Assembly (NCBI GenBank): GCA_012845835.1
Contig: JABAKD010000011.1
Location: forward strand, 746,501 to 810,500
Length of the DNA: 64,000 nt
Reading direction: 5' to 3'
DNA from: Undaria pinnatifida
Taxonomy: Eukaryota; Sar; Phaeophyceae; Laminariales; Alariaceae
Shown in pieces: positions 37,301 through 48,500 of the stretch. The notes beneath the pieces were generated by a model. It searched no databases. It saw only the letters and a list, made by a program, of their open reading frames with translations, and had not been told where the DNA came from. How positions within the stretch are numbered: the stretch's first letter is position 1; each line of letters begins with the position of its first letter. Made by a program: the position numbers and the translations under genes.

Positions 37301-40300
37301 GTATCAACAGAACACCGTCCAGGGGAGTCGTCAAAGACATGCAATAATAGGCGACAGCACGCATAGATATTGGTCAACCTACTGTACGATGCTATGGTAC
37401 CAACACCAGCTTAGCATCATTACAGTAGTGACAACAGCAGTAGTAGTATACTGACACTGCAAGGGTGTGTTTAGTTCGATCGGCCAACCTTGTCTCCTTG
37501 GCGTAAAAAGCTTCTGGCCATGCAAGTGCAGCGAACGCGAGGTCCAGTCCTCAACGTTGTCTATGACTAAGCGAAAGTAAGGATAGCAAAGCAAGCAACC
37601 AATGATGCCACCAACCTTTTGTGTTGGGTATTACTAGCGAAAATCGTCCAGTGATATTGCAAGGGTGTCCTTAAAAGGATGTACCTTCGGTCGATGATTT
37701 TCGATCGGCCAAGGTCACCTCCGCGTCGTAGAAAGTTATCTGCCGTGCACGTCGTGCACGTCCACAGTAGACACCGCTCAGGCGAGTCGACAACATCGTT
37801 ATCAAAATGCGGCAGCATGGCAAAGAGAGTGATCAGCCTACTGTATGATACCACACGCAGCACCAACATATGCTAAGTGCTATTCTGGGGGTAACGGTAA
37901 TACGAAGTAGTCTACCGACATTGCAAGGGTGTGTATTCACGAGGGTATATCTGTGACGACGCTTCGATCGGCCAAGGTGATCTCCTTGCCGTAGAAAGGT
38001 CCCTGCACGTCCACATCACCGAGACACCGTTCAGGCGAGTCGTCAACTTCGCGTATGAACAGGCGACAGCAGGGCAACAAAAACGAACAGCCTACTTCAT
38101 GATGCTACAAGAGTACTAACACGCGTTTGGAATTCTTATTGATAACGGTCTACTGGCATTGAAAGGATGCATTTAGTACTGTAAGCTCATTTTTTGTCAC
38201 GATTCCTGACATTTTTTTGTGTTCGTTGGGAACGGCCCTCATACATATCATTGGAAAGGTTGTGTGTTCCCCTTTTCAACATGCAACGCCCTCGGGACAT
38301 CAAGTTAACCCCATTCCGAACGGGAACCTGGTAGCAGTCTATGCCTTCGATGACGTTTCGGTCGGTCAACGGTACTTCCTTCCCGTACATACGTACTGTA
38401 GAAAGCTTCCTGCCATACGTATCATGCGCATCCATCACGGCGGAACACCGCCGTTCAGGTGGACGCAAGACAGAGAAAGAGAGCAACCTATCACATGTAC
38501 CCTGGGGTATGATACCCAGGTACCAAAACCTGGTGTTTACCCTTGGTGGTACGGATTTTGGGTCATGCTCGGGTATTCGACGCCCTCGGGGTATCAAGTT
38601 AACCTCATCCCGAACGGGAACCTGGTAGCAGTCTATGCCTTCGATGACGTTTCGGTCGGTCAACGGTACTTTCTTCCCGTACATACGTACTGTAAAAAGC
38701 TTCCTGCCGTGCGTGTCATGCGCATCCATCACGCGGAACACCGTTCAGGCGGGCGCAAGACAGAGAAAGAGAGCAACCTATTACTGTACATGTACTCTGG
38801 GGTATGATATCCAGGTATCAAAACCTGGTGCTTACCCTTGGTGGTACGGGTTTTGGGTCATGCTTGGGCATATAGCCGGGTATCCCAGTGTGTATGTGTA
38901 GGGGAAGGTGTGTCTTGTGTCCTTCTTGCACTAAGACGTCTAGTCTACACGTCTACACGTCAATCACTCTCATCTGGTCCCATCAATGTAGGCGCTTCGG
39001 CCTCGCGCGGACTCCCTCGCTCGCTCTCTGGTCCACATCTGCCTTTAGACTATTATTAAGACTTAATAATAATGCCGTTTGACGGGCCGGGTTACTTCTT
39101 GCGGGTCAGGTCGGGTCTGGGTGATATGACCCGACCCGTAAGATTTCACACCTCGGACAGATCATGATCTAGGTCATCTAGATCCTTTTTGGCCGATATG
39201 AAAAAAATGTGCATGAGATCTAAATCATACAGATCCCACCCGGCGAAACATGTGCAGATCATGCAGATCATACAGATCTCACCCAGGTGAACATGTTCAG
39301 ATCCCACAGATCCCACCCAGGCAACCATGTGTGAAGGATCTAGACCATACAGATCCCACCCAGGCAAATATGTGTGAAAGATCTAGATCATACAGATCCC
39401 ATCCAGCCAAACGTGTGTGTAGGATCTACATCATAGAGATCCCATGAGTGAAATATGATCTAGATCCCACAGATCCTACAGGTCGCAATCAGCAAACATG
39501 TGTAGATCGTGCAGATCATACAGATCCCACCCACAGGCAAACATGTGCAAAGTATCTAGATCATACAGATCCCACCAAGGAAAACGTGTGTGTAAGAGAT
39601 AGATCGTAGAGATCCCACCCAAAAAACATGATCTAGATCCCGCAGAACATACAGATCCCAACGGAAAACATAAAGTAATCTAGATCTCACAGATCATACA
39701 GATCCCATCCCGGAAAACATAAATGTGTGTTCAGAAAATAGGTGATGAAAATCCCACCTTGGCAAACGTGTGTTGTGCAAGAGCTAGATCATGCAGAATG
39801 CACGTGGGCAAATGTAAACGTGTGTTGTGCAAGAGCGAGTTATATACAGCTCAACACAAGGCAACACATACGTGTGCGGCAGCTCTCCGTGATGCAGCTC
39901 ACCCCGTCTGTAAATTTGCCCAGAGGGTGAGGTTGATCTTACCTCGTACCGGTCGGTCGAAATAAGATGGATGGGGATGAAGTACTGTCATAAATGGAAA
40001 GCGGCGAAGGTAATATGCATCTTGCAAAAATGAATGAACGAGAATATGCGGCAGTAAAGAGGAAAGTAGGCACCCTGCGCAGGTCATTTTCATTTCAATT
40101 GCACAGCTACAACTTTCCCCTGTGGACGGTGGTGCCACTATCAAATAGTAGTTACATCGCACTTCTGTTCTTCCAATTTAACAGCGAAAGTACCACAGCC
40201 ACCCATGCCACACATGCCACTAGACAATCAAGGGTAGTCCCCTTTCGCGCCCCTCGCGACGCAAAAATGCCCCCGGATCGGCAGAGGAACCTCCTTGTTG

Positions 40301-42066
40301 CCTGCTGGAGGTATCAGCTGCGGGTGCAGAGCCACTAGAGCTGCTTCCCCCGACATGTGCATGCTTATGCTTGTGCTCTGCTTCAGCTCCACATGATTGT
40401 GTGCTTGTGGAGTTGGGCAGCGTGTGCATGGGAGCTTGATCGGCAGCCACCAAGGTCCCAAGATCAGCAACCATCAAGGGCTGTTACGTCCTATGTAGCT
40501 CCGATCTCGTATGGAGCACGAACCGCTCAGTTTGATACTGGCGCCAGTCCAGTATGATATACCAGGTATTGGTACATGACCATCACCCGCGGGGAAATTG
40601 AAGATCCTTCACATCGTACAGATCCCACCCAGGTAAACATGTGCGAAGGATCTAGATCATATAGATCCCGCCCTGGCAAATATGTGTGAAGGATCTAGAT
40701 CATTCAGATTCCATCCAGGCAAAAACATGTGTAAAAGATCTAGATCATACAGATCTCATCAGTTAAATATGATGTAGGTCCCGCAAATCACATAGATCCC
40801 ATGAGTGAAATATTATCTAGATCCCACAGATCTCATAGATCCCACCCACGCAAACATGTGCGAAGGATCTAGATCATACAAATCCCACCCAGGCAAACAT
40901 GTGTGTAAGAGCTAGATCGTACAGATCCCATCAGTGAAATATTATCTAGATCCCGCAGATCATACAGATCAAGTATCTATATGTCCAAAAAGAGCTAGAT
41001 CCAAACAATGGGATCTGATCTGTCCGAGGTGTGCAAGATTTGAAAAGCTTCTGACCCGGCCCGACCCGACCCGACCCGACCCGACCCGGCCTGACCAGTG
41101 AGACTTCGAGCACCTCTCGACCCGACCAGACTCGACCCGCGAGAGTTTGATTACCTCCTGACGGGTTGGGTCATGACCCGTGAAAACCCTGCTAACAAGT
41201 GGCGTAGTTGGTATAGGGCCTGCTGCGTGATGATCGGTGCATACTCGAAGTCGACAACACCAGTAGGTAATGCTCTTCGTGACGCATGACAGCAGTAGTT
41301 GTTTGCGGCGGCATGCAAGCGCAAGGTGAAGAATATAGGCAACAGCACGCGTAGTGTAGAACTGCAGTTGCGCCGTTCCTGTATTTGCATTTCCAAGCTT
41401 ACCACAGCACCACAGCGCACAGGGCAGGTGCTGCACTCGTTTCGTGCTTGTCTGCACTCTTCAGCGAGCACGTTAGCATGGTGCGCATGGCACATCTATT
41501 TTTTGTCTACAACTGCACAAGCTTGAGGGTTAGGGCGTGAGGGCCGCGGTATATAACACTGAGCTACTTCATTAAAAGCCACGGCAGAGTAGAAGCACCC
41601 CCACACCAGTAGACGTACCGTAGTGCATTCATAGCAACCGTCTATTAATACCTGATACAGCTGCAGCTCAGCTGCTACCAAGTGAGGCTTTTTGATCGCG
41701 TTTTGGCTTTTTTGCGTTGGTTACAGCTGCGCACACTCGAATATGCTGCCCGGTATCTGACACTTACATTTCCATAGCAGTTGCCTCCCATAGTAAGCAC
41801 TTACTGCTGTGGGAGGCAACTGCTATAAAAAGGTCAAGAGTAGCTGGTAGTACCGGTGGGAGGCAACTATTAATACTGTACCAGGTAACTGTTACGGAAA
41901 TGTCAAGAGAGGCAACGCAACCACTCACCAACTTTTCTTTGTCCACACCAAGGATTGACGTGTAGTGCTCCAAGACCACCTTTGCACTTCTTCGAACAGC
42001 TTCCAGTCCTCGCACCGTGATATCCTTCTCGTCCCCGAGACCAAGCCCTATGACGTAGAGCACCAT
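26244..42066 (-). CDS. DPH5: Diphthine methyl ester synthase (DPH5), 6 exons
   Basis: This enzyme transfers methyl groups from S-adenosylmethionine to the modified histidine of elongation factor 2 in diphthamide synthesis, in the cytosol. Minus-strand exons are 42066-41929, 30053-29877, 29254-29105, 28066-27962, 27625-27492 and 26451-26244. They total 912 nt and 303 residues, close to the human protein (about 285). All junctions are GT-AG and in phase. Family motifs are [17 protein letters not shown] (residues 6-22), [13 protein letters not shown] (48-60), [16 protein letters not shown] (80-95), [19 protein letters not shown] (108-126), [15 protein letters not shown] (156-170), LPPRYMT (184-190), [11 protein letters not shown] (213-223) and [14 protein letters not shown] (240-253). 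The C-terminal 40 residues are an acidic extension. Intron 1 is 11.9 kb and holds a copia element 25 nt from the exon 2 acceptor plus decayed copies of exon 2. The start codons of DPH5 and SGT1 are 440 bp apart, head to head. Confidence 0.95.
26756..27250. mobile_element. Fold-back element with about 130-bp inverted arms in DPH5 intron 5
   Basis: The arms are about 26756-26890 and 27118-27250. Landmarks in both orientations are gccggttgagtag, cgctatagtgcc, atcgcttggcacagatggga and agtagta/tgctggtt. A related sequence in opposite orientation lies at 56640-56805, downstream of SGT1. Confidence 0.65.
27330..27440 (+). repeat. Dispersed repeat of the ATACGCGCGATCGGAGTATC family, diverged copy
   Basis: The order agatacgcacc, ggctcgatcgaaatatctca, gcagcttgcaaat, atttcgacgg and gatctcacagctg matches 18070-18205. 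It ends 50 bp before DPH5 exon 5. Confidence 0.55.
27646..27865. repeat. CAT/ATC trinucleotide microsatellite
   Basis: It lies in DPH5 intron 4 between exon 5 (ends 27625) and exon 4 (starts 27962). Apparent His- or Asp-rich frames are repeat artefacts. Confidence 0.9.
28200..28363 (-). pseudogene. Decayed duplicate of DPH5 exon 4 acceptor region and exon start
   Basis: On the minus strand it repeats the upstream intron, the splice acceptor and the first residues of exon 4 (NGMHTLCL, followed by unrelated MNS). The plus-strand landmarks cagcgtatgcatgccgttct and aagttgggttcggatccaat correspond to cagcgtgtgcatgccgttct and aagtcgggttcggattcgat at the genuine exon. It lies about 200 bp upstream (gene sense) of exon 4. 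Confidence 0.8.
28386..28870. repeat. Tandem repeat, eight units of about 60 bp
   Basis: Units carry tttctgactgacggggctcc, acgataataggggtac and acctctttttggccaaa. The core is the reverse complement of the GGAGCCCCGTCA(T/G)TCAG sequence found in dispersed repeats at 7574, 20475, 24458, 59140 and 59335, so the array seems to have grown from a fragment of that family. It lies in DPH5 intron 3. Confidence 0.85.
29375..29860. repeat. AAC/CAC trinucleotide microsatellite
   Basis: A long compound array in DPH5 intron 2 that starts about 120 bp from exon 3 and ends 17 bp before exon 2. No gene. Confidence 0.9.
30083..30350 (+). repeat. Left LTR of the copia element
   Basis: TGTTGG...TATCAACA, preceded by the target duplication GAACA. 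Confidence 0.93.
31469..32680 (+). pseudogene. Broken gag of the copia element
   Basis: Fragments in different frames resemble the UBN2-type gag of copia elements: [18 protein letters not shown] with [10 protein letters not shown] near 31510-31650, then [15 protein letters not shown] and [20 protein letters not shown] near 31777-31945, and [14 protein letters not shown] near 31975. A His/Gln repeat (32280-32350) and a Pro/Gly-rich stretch follow. A zinc knuckle appears near 32580 as [15 protein letters not shown]; the usual histidine is replaced by leucine. Stops separate the parts. Confidence 0.75.
32915..33930 (+). pseudogene. Broken protease/integrase of the copia element
   Basis: Near 32918 the protease site reads [13 protein letters not shown], where copia proteases normally have DSGA. 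The integrase shows the zinc-binding part (H and H near LAHFHADTL, then CAGC near 33420). It then shows catalytic-core segments: VDDYSR (about 33572), RSDNGTAF (about 33698) and, after an in-frame stop at 33772, [12 protein letters not shown], which holds the expected glutamate. Confidence 0.85.
34230..34545. repeat. CCG/CCGT-rich trinucleotide repeat inside the copia element
   Basis: Imperfect CCGCCGTCA-type units lie between integrase and reverse transcriptase. They read as a proline-rich stretch in one frame and alanine-rich in others. Confidence 0.85.
34905..35834 (+). pseudogene. Copia reverse transcriptase
   Basis: From 35016 an open frame carries [20 protein letters not shown], then [23 protein letters not shown] (first catalytic aspartate), [16 protein letters not shown] and [13 protein letters not shown] (the YVDD box as HVDD). 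The N-terminal part ([11 protein letters not shown], from about 34914) is separated by a stop near 34977. Confidence 0.92.
35870..36394 (+). pseudogene. Copia RNase H
   Basis: An open frame ending at 36394 carries [59 protein letters not shown] and [10 protein letters not shown]. These are the hallmark motifs of copia RNase H. The link to the RT frame is broken near 35834. Confidence 0.92.
37010..37277 (+). repeat. Right LTR of the copia element
   Basis: It is preceded by the polypurine tract and followed by GAACA. A direct duplication of about 32 bp covers the last bases of the LTR plus the target site (gtacacctttagagatgtat repeats at about 37251 and 37283). Confidence 0.93.
37278..38870 (-). 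pseudogene. Array of decayed DPH5 exon 2 copies in intron 1
   Basis: On the minus strand, five units repeat the exon 2 acceptor and first residues. They are centred near 37460-37530, 37684-37775, 37945-38040, 38330-38455 and 38628-38745. They read in part as FYxxE(V/I)[29 protein letters not shown] and [12 protein letters not shown], against [12 protein letters not shown] in the exon. The last two belong to a longer repeat (38285-38576 and 38578-38872, about 295 bp each). Plus-strand landmarks are gatcggccaaggt, gccgtagaaag, gcacgtccac and aacaccgttcaggcgagtcg. The genuine exon unit is split by the copia element, whose flanks (30078 and 37278) rejoin into one unit. Reading frames run out soon after the ADR motif, so the copies are not usable exons. 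Confidence 0.82.
39080..41170. mobile_element. 2.1-kb inverted-repeat element with GATC-rich tandem arrays
   Basis: The ends are inverted copies. On the left, GACCCG-rich sequence then cacacctcggacagatcatg (39080-39170); on the right, gatctgtccgaggtgtgcaa then GACCCG repeats (41010-41170). Inside each end is a tandem array with a unit of about 45 bp (gatctagatcatacagatcc, cacccaggcaaacatgtgtg) at 39170-39720 and 40590-40990. The core, 39740-40590, has no recognisable protein. A short relative lies at 51985-52235. It is a non-autonomous fold-back-like element in DPH5 intron 1. Confidence 0.75.
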
Positions 42067-42506
42067 TATCGACAGTCGCTCCGCCCTCAGTCCTCGGCTG
42101 TCGCTCTGTGCGCTTGTCTGTGTGTGGGGCTGGTTGGTCAAGTTGAATACAGCAGTCGTGGTCGGTAAATAGTGCGTTACCTTTCCAACAGCACTAAAGT
42201 GGTACAATGCACTATCCCATGAGACTGAGTAGGTCGTGGAGAGCGATTTTGTGGGCATTAAAAAGGTATTCCGTACAAAAATATACCGCACTAAATTGGA
42301 ATCATGGCAATGTACGGAGACCCCGACTGGAACAAGCCTTTTACATCTGTATAACTCCCTTCGGGCTTTTTCGGTGTGATGTGGTGTGTGTGTTGCAGGC
42401 AATCACCGCTTGCGCAATACAACAGAGTGCCAGACCCTCGTGCCACTCTGGTCCTACTGCTTTCTTGAGTTGGCCTTTCCTCTGGAATTTTGAGCGAGAG
42501 ATCGCA
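42067..42506. promoter_or_regulatory. Divergent promoter region shared by DPH5 and SGT1
   Basis: The two start codons face away from each other with 440 bp between them, so transcription of both genes must start in this space or nearby. It is free of recognisable repeats, unlike most of the window. No TATA box was assigned. A gtgttgcag at 42393-42401 could be an acceptor of a 5'-UTR intron of SGT1. Confidence 0.6.
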
Positions 42507-45500
42507 ATGGCAGACGACTGGAAGCCAATCAATGTGGGGAACCAAGCGTTTTTGGACGAGGACTATCGGAGATCGCTCCAGGTTTGATAACTGTCTGTTG
42601 CTGCTCCGTCGTACTGCTGCTACCGTACTCGTTGCTGTTGCTGCTGCTGCTGTGTCTCTCGGTCAAGATGCGTGAGGCACCCCGTATCACCACGGAGCTA
42701 TTCAACTTGTGAACATATTCTTCGTGCATGGGTAGAAGAAGCCTCGCCGTGAAACGCGGCACCTACCGTCGACCATTCATGGGACGTTGCCCTGCTACCG
42801 GTGCTTCCTCTATCATATCATATGATCCACCGCATCATTTAATAGATCTCTGAATCTGATATCTGTTCTTGGCCAAAGTTTAAAAAACCGTTTATCATTA
42901 ATTTTAATAATAAAACTGTCCTTATATTTACGACCATGACGGTAGCACCGACGAAAAATGTCCAAACTCTTCTTCTAGAACGAGATTTGGGGCAGGGCCT
43001 GAAACCCTCAAAACAACACCTCTTGGGTCTTGGGCGCTTTGTACCGTTTAGTGTAAGAACAACAACAGTACCTGGTATCCAACACCCAACACAACGCACC
43101 GCCTGCTCTGCATGGATAGCACACCCGCTCCACACCCGCTTCAACGATTTTCGGAGCTGATCTCCGGTCAATGGGGACAGTAGTGTAACGCACATCCCGA
43201 GCGGCAGACGCGCCCATGGAAAATCTCGACGATATATCTTCCCAACGCCGTCATATTCCATTCACGGTGCGTGTCCCCCTGGTTTGAATTAAAATCAGTT
43301 CTGACATTTGCCCCGCGGGGGGCAAAGATGTCGGGAGACGGTCAGTCAAGAGAAAACATGCAGCGGTCAAGGGTGTCAAACCAACCGTGTTACACTAAAA
43401 CCTAGTCGTTTGCCGTCAGTCAAGGTAAATGATTGGAAAATTGCCGTCGGTCAAGGGGTCAAAAGGCCGTCTCCTGACATATATGGTAGGGGGTGTGTCA
43501 TGTGTTATCTTGCGTGTTATACGGCGGTGTATCCTTGGGGCGCAGCTCCTTGCAGTCTTAAACCTGCAGCACTACTGCCGTAGTTGTAAGCCGCACGACT
43601 ACGGTTCGCGCTTAGGCGCTCACGGCCTTCGCTTAGGCGCTCACGGCCTCCGGGTGGTATCAGGTACAGACCCAACCAGATCCCTATGCCCTAACCTAAC
43701 CCCAAAATTTTACGTAAGAGGGTGTGGAGTATTGATTGGCGTTGGGGTTGGTCAATCAAAATACAGGTGTGGTTTATTGGGGTCGGTCCGACAGGAGTGC
43801 CTTTCGCCCTCCATCTATCTGATGGTGGCGTGGGGCTTCAATTTAGTGCTGCAGTTCTAGGATGGCAAGGAGGTTTCGGCGTATCATTGGCGCCGCGCGA
43901 AGCAGGATGTCTCTAAAATCTAAAAGCGCCCCCAATGCTATGGAGTGCGATATTATATGGTACTTATGTGACTTAGCTGTAGATTACCAGGTAGATATAA
44001 AGCTGCTCTGCCCCTGTCTTGACATTTCAGGAGACAGCACTTTTCACCCCTTGGCAGGCGTTAATTCGCGACAGAGATAGCACCAGTGTATGGTGCCTCC
44101 TCTACGTACTACCTGGTACCTGGTAGGTGTTGGCGTGGAAAACCCGGCCCTACGCCTTGACAACGCACATTTTTCCTTGCGTGTTTGCCACCTACTAGGT
44201 TTTAGTGGGGCACACGCGGTCCTACATCCTTCACAACGCACGTTTTCCCTTACGTGTTTGCCAACTATTAGGTTTAAGTGTGAAGCACGCGGGCCTGACA
44301 ACGCACGTTTTCCCTAACGTATTTGCCAACTACTAGGTTTTAGTGTGAGAACACGCGACCCGACACCCTTGACAACTCGTGTTTTCCCTTGCTAGACATA
44401 CCTCCTGACATCTTTGCTGCCGTTGCTGCGTCACCGACGGGTGTTCCTCAGGCCTATGGGGAGGCGGTATCTGCAGGCGGGAAAGGCGAAGCGACCGCGC
44501 GATCCAACCGTGCGGCTGCGTATCTCAAGCTGAACAAGCACAGGGAAGCTCTCGAGGACGCCTCGGCTGCGCTCAAACTCCAACCGACAGAAGTCGCTTA
44601 CTACAGGAAAGGGTGAGTGCGGTGCGGTGACTCAGAAGTGACGCATGATATTATGAATGTCGAGAGGGCTTTGCAAAACTGCGAGTACCAGCGAGAGGGG
44701 TACTCTCTATCAATCCAACACCTGGTGTTCGCTCAAGACCTTACGCGAAATATGTCTTCCTGTGGAAGCTCTTGACCCCTTCTGGGCTTGAGAGGGGAAC
44801 ATTGACGAAACACAACTGACGTTCACAGCATCGGCTACTCGAAGGAACGCGGGCCGCTTGGATACCGGTGATACGTTTCGCGTGCGAACTGCCGTAATAC
44901 AGTAATACAACAAGGCAAGATGCGCGACATGATCGATCCCATTCGTATTGCTGCGCACTGACGGAGACTGTAAATACCATCGCATTGTATAATGCCTTAG
45001 GCCGCTATGCTGTACCCGGGCTCCAATAGGGTTAATAGCACTTGAGAGATTCGCGCGTTCGCGCTGCTCTTGCCACCCCTTGTCGCCCCGTCGATTCATT
45101 TGACCACTGGAGAAAAAAATGCCACTCACTGGCTGTAGGCCCATGTGTTTTGTCCCGCAAAAGACGTGTTCTGACGGGGTTAAAATACCTGTTACAGAGT
45201 TAGGGCCCGCTGTAAAGAAACGCCTATTTGGTGTCCAGCCTCGAAGTCGGATGTTGGGTGCCCTCACGAGCTGCATTTCTTAAATTACGGTTTCTTGTTT
45301 TTCTCGGTTCAAATGCGACCCTTTTCAGCATCTCGTGTTTCTCAGTATGTCCCACGCTCCGCAGCATCCTCATTTCCTATCTCGTGTGATTGCGTTGACC
45401 GTTGGTTACAGAGTCTCTTTTTTATTTTTCTTACCTTACCGCCCAGTTTGAGCTGTCCTTCTTACACCATTTGTTTTTGTAGTTGAGCCTTTCTTAGAGT

Positions 45501-48500
45501 GTTTCTATAATGCGCGCCGCCGCTCCGTACGAAGTCTACAGCAGTTAGATTGGTATGGTAGTGGTCGTGGAGCTACGATGTGATATCATAGGAAGCGCCC
45601 TCGCATCATGGAGCGCTCTACTGCCTCTAAACTGCTGTATCTGCAATCTGTGTTTAAGCCCTTATGAAGAGCGGTCTTGGGCCTCAGGGCAGGGGCTACA
45701 CTTCGCAAGCCCCCGCTTCTTCTACCAGACCGCTTATGACCACTTATCACTGTGTCATGCTTACACTTCCATGGTGCAGTCTAGACTGAATATTCTAGTC
45801 TACGCTTCTACCGAGGTTATCGTGTTCCGTCTGCCCATGTGGGAACGAGCAGCGTGGGTCCATAAACCCGAAGAGTGTCACGCAAAAGGGCCTGGAGCGT
45901 GGTGCTGTTGTACATGGAAACGTGATTAGTTCCCAGTTTCCAGCAACCCCCCCGCAAGAGAAAAAACACCGCGCAAGACCCAAGAGCCGTAGCTACCCGA
46001 CCGCCTAATGAAGGCCAACGCGCCAAAATGTATATCTACTGCCCTTTTCGTGTGCCGTATACCGCTGTACTCGCGAGAGGAGATGGGGATTATTTGTTGA
46101 TGGTTGGTGGTTGATGGGTCGTCGCCTGGAAACCATTCGTGGCCAAACCAGGACCAAGCACAAAACGAGGCCTTGCATTACATGGGCCAGGAAATGATTT
46201 CGCCAAAAAAAACGAAAGTCGCTTTGTACGAAGAAAGTCTTTTTTTTGCACGTGATAACATGACGCACTGCTCAAGTTATTACGACGTCAAGACGTATAC
46301 TTCAATCTATACGACGAACAAACACACTGGGACCTTTACCGCGTGTATGCCGTATGGTATTTTACCCTGATAACGTGTGGTCTGTGTGCCTCCCGCGCAG
46401 TGGTTGCCCCCTCAGGGTCGTTGAGTTGATAAAAATCACTCGTAACAGGATGGTATCGTATGGCCGGCGTCGCTGCTGGAGTAGTTAGCTAGGAGCAAAG
46501 ATTTCAGGAAACGGCACTTTGACGGACCCCTTGACCGACGGCATTTTTCCGATCATTTACCTTGGCTGACGCCAAACTACTAGGTTCTAGTGAAAAAGGA
46601 TCGATTTGACACCCTTGACCGCTGGACGTTTTTCCTTGGCTGACCGTCTCCTGACATCTTTGGCTAGGAGTAGTACGTACGTACAGAGCAATATCATAGG
46701 TGAATCCCGTTCCCTAGTGAATTGAATGTCGTTGGTTCAAATCCTTCCGAGTGCATACTATACTTGCATACTTGCGCTCGTATGAATAATGTGATAGAAA
46801 CTTTTCTTGCGTAAAAGTTGGCTTGAGGAAAGGGCGGCGGCGTGATGAAAATCCACCAGCATGAAAATAGCTGCTGATGAACATTGGGAAAGCTGAACCC
46901 CACGTATGCGTGACGAAAAGGAAGGTTTGTGCCGGGGAGAAGGGAAGACACCCACCTGTGACCTGTTACCACGGCTTTTCCAGAAGGTCGCTAAAGGGTA
47001 CCGTAATCATGCGAAGGTTGGCACCCATCGGAAGGTTGGCGCCCATCGGAAGGTTGGCACCCATCGGAGAGATAGCACCGGGGTGCGATAAAAACACAAC
47101 GTAGAAACATTTAATCGTGTTTTCGCACCCCCATCAGAGAGATCACACCCGGGTGCGATCTCTCCGACATGAATAGAAATTGAGGGCCACCGCAGCGGGT
47201 CTGTGGTAGGTAATATTCTCATTATTTCATACTCCGATGATATATCACCAGTGCGCCACTCCTCTCAAACGTACTTTACCAACGCAGCTTCGGTCAAGTC
47301 GTTTTAGGTGGCTTTGAGTCGTTTAATTTGTATCCGGGGTGCATGTACGCAGCACCGTTGCCCCAGTACGGCGCGGTGTGTTTCGATTCAGCAGCGCACC
47401 CATCGGAGAGATCGCACCGGGGGTGCGCCAAAATTGAAGAACGGCATGATTTAATTGTATTTCCGCACCCCCATCGGAAGGTTGGCACCCATCGGAGAGA
47501 TAGCACCTGGGTGCGATAAAAAACACAACGTAGAAACATTCAAATATCGATCGCACCCCGGTGCCAACCTTCGCATGATTACGGTAAAAGCTTTTGGGAG
47601 TTGAGCTGGAAGTGTGTGCGTTTTTGACAGTAACCCAAAGATGCCACGAGACGGCACTTTGACGCCTTGGCGGACGGTAATTTTCCGATAATTTACCTTG
47701 ACTGACGCCAAACTACTAGGTTTTAGTGTGTAACGATCGGTTTGACACCCTTGACTGCTGAATTTTTCCCTCGACTAACCGTCTCCTGACATCTTTGCTT
47801 TAAATTAACCTCATCCACGTCCAGCACAACCACTGTCCGGCATACAGACGGTACGATAAAGGCCCCAGTGCGTTCGTCGTACGTATACTGTATATGTAGC
47901 CGGTCGCCCCGGTGGCGTATCAGTTATCCTCCAGCCTCGATTGCTGAACCCTATGCGCGATAAAAAATGAGGACAAGAACCGGGGTAAGGAAGGAACGAC
48001 ACCTGTGACCACGGCTTGTCCAGAAGCTGGAAAGCAGAAGTGTGACAATAAAAAACTGAAAAAAAATGTCGTACTGCGCTATCCCCGGCGGTGGCTCCGA
48101 CTGCTGTGTGTTTGTTGTCTTCACATTAAATCGGTTCTTTCTACCCAACGTCACATGGTCATCACTAGTAGTAGAGTCATAGCCGTAGTCGTAGTCGTAG
48201 TGGAACTGGAAGTGGAACACCCAGTCTTCGTCCCGATTCTTCGTCCTCATTCTAGACAGCGACACAAGTTTAGTGCTCACAGACTGCTGTGAAACAGAGA
48301 AACGAAAAACCTTATACTACATATAATAATTTATTTTCATAATGCAGTAGTAACATAACAACAACAACGAATGGGCGAGGGTACGGCCGGAAAAACGGCA
48401 GTGTGCCGGGCGGAATTCATCACAGAAAAAGCACGGGGAAACACGTACAGGTACCGGGTTGTTGGAACGCACTACTTGGAACTACTGTAGTATACTATTA

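Noticed and set aside
38187..38741. A 184-residue minus-strand protein with two repeats of a KEVPLTDRN motif
   Set aside because: The open frame arises because two 295-bp repeat units carry decayed DPH5 exon 2 sequence; a 13-bp insertion relative to the exon breaks the original frame.
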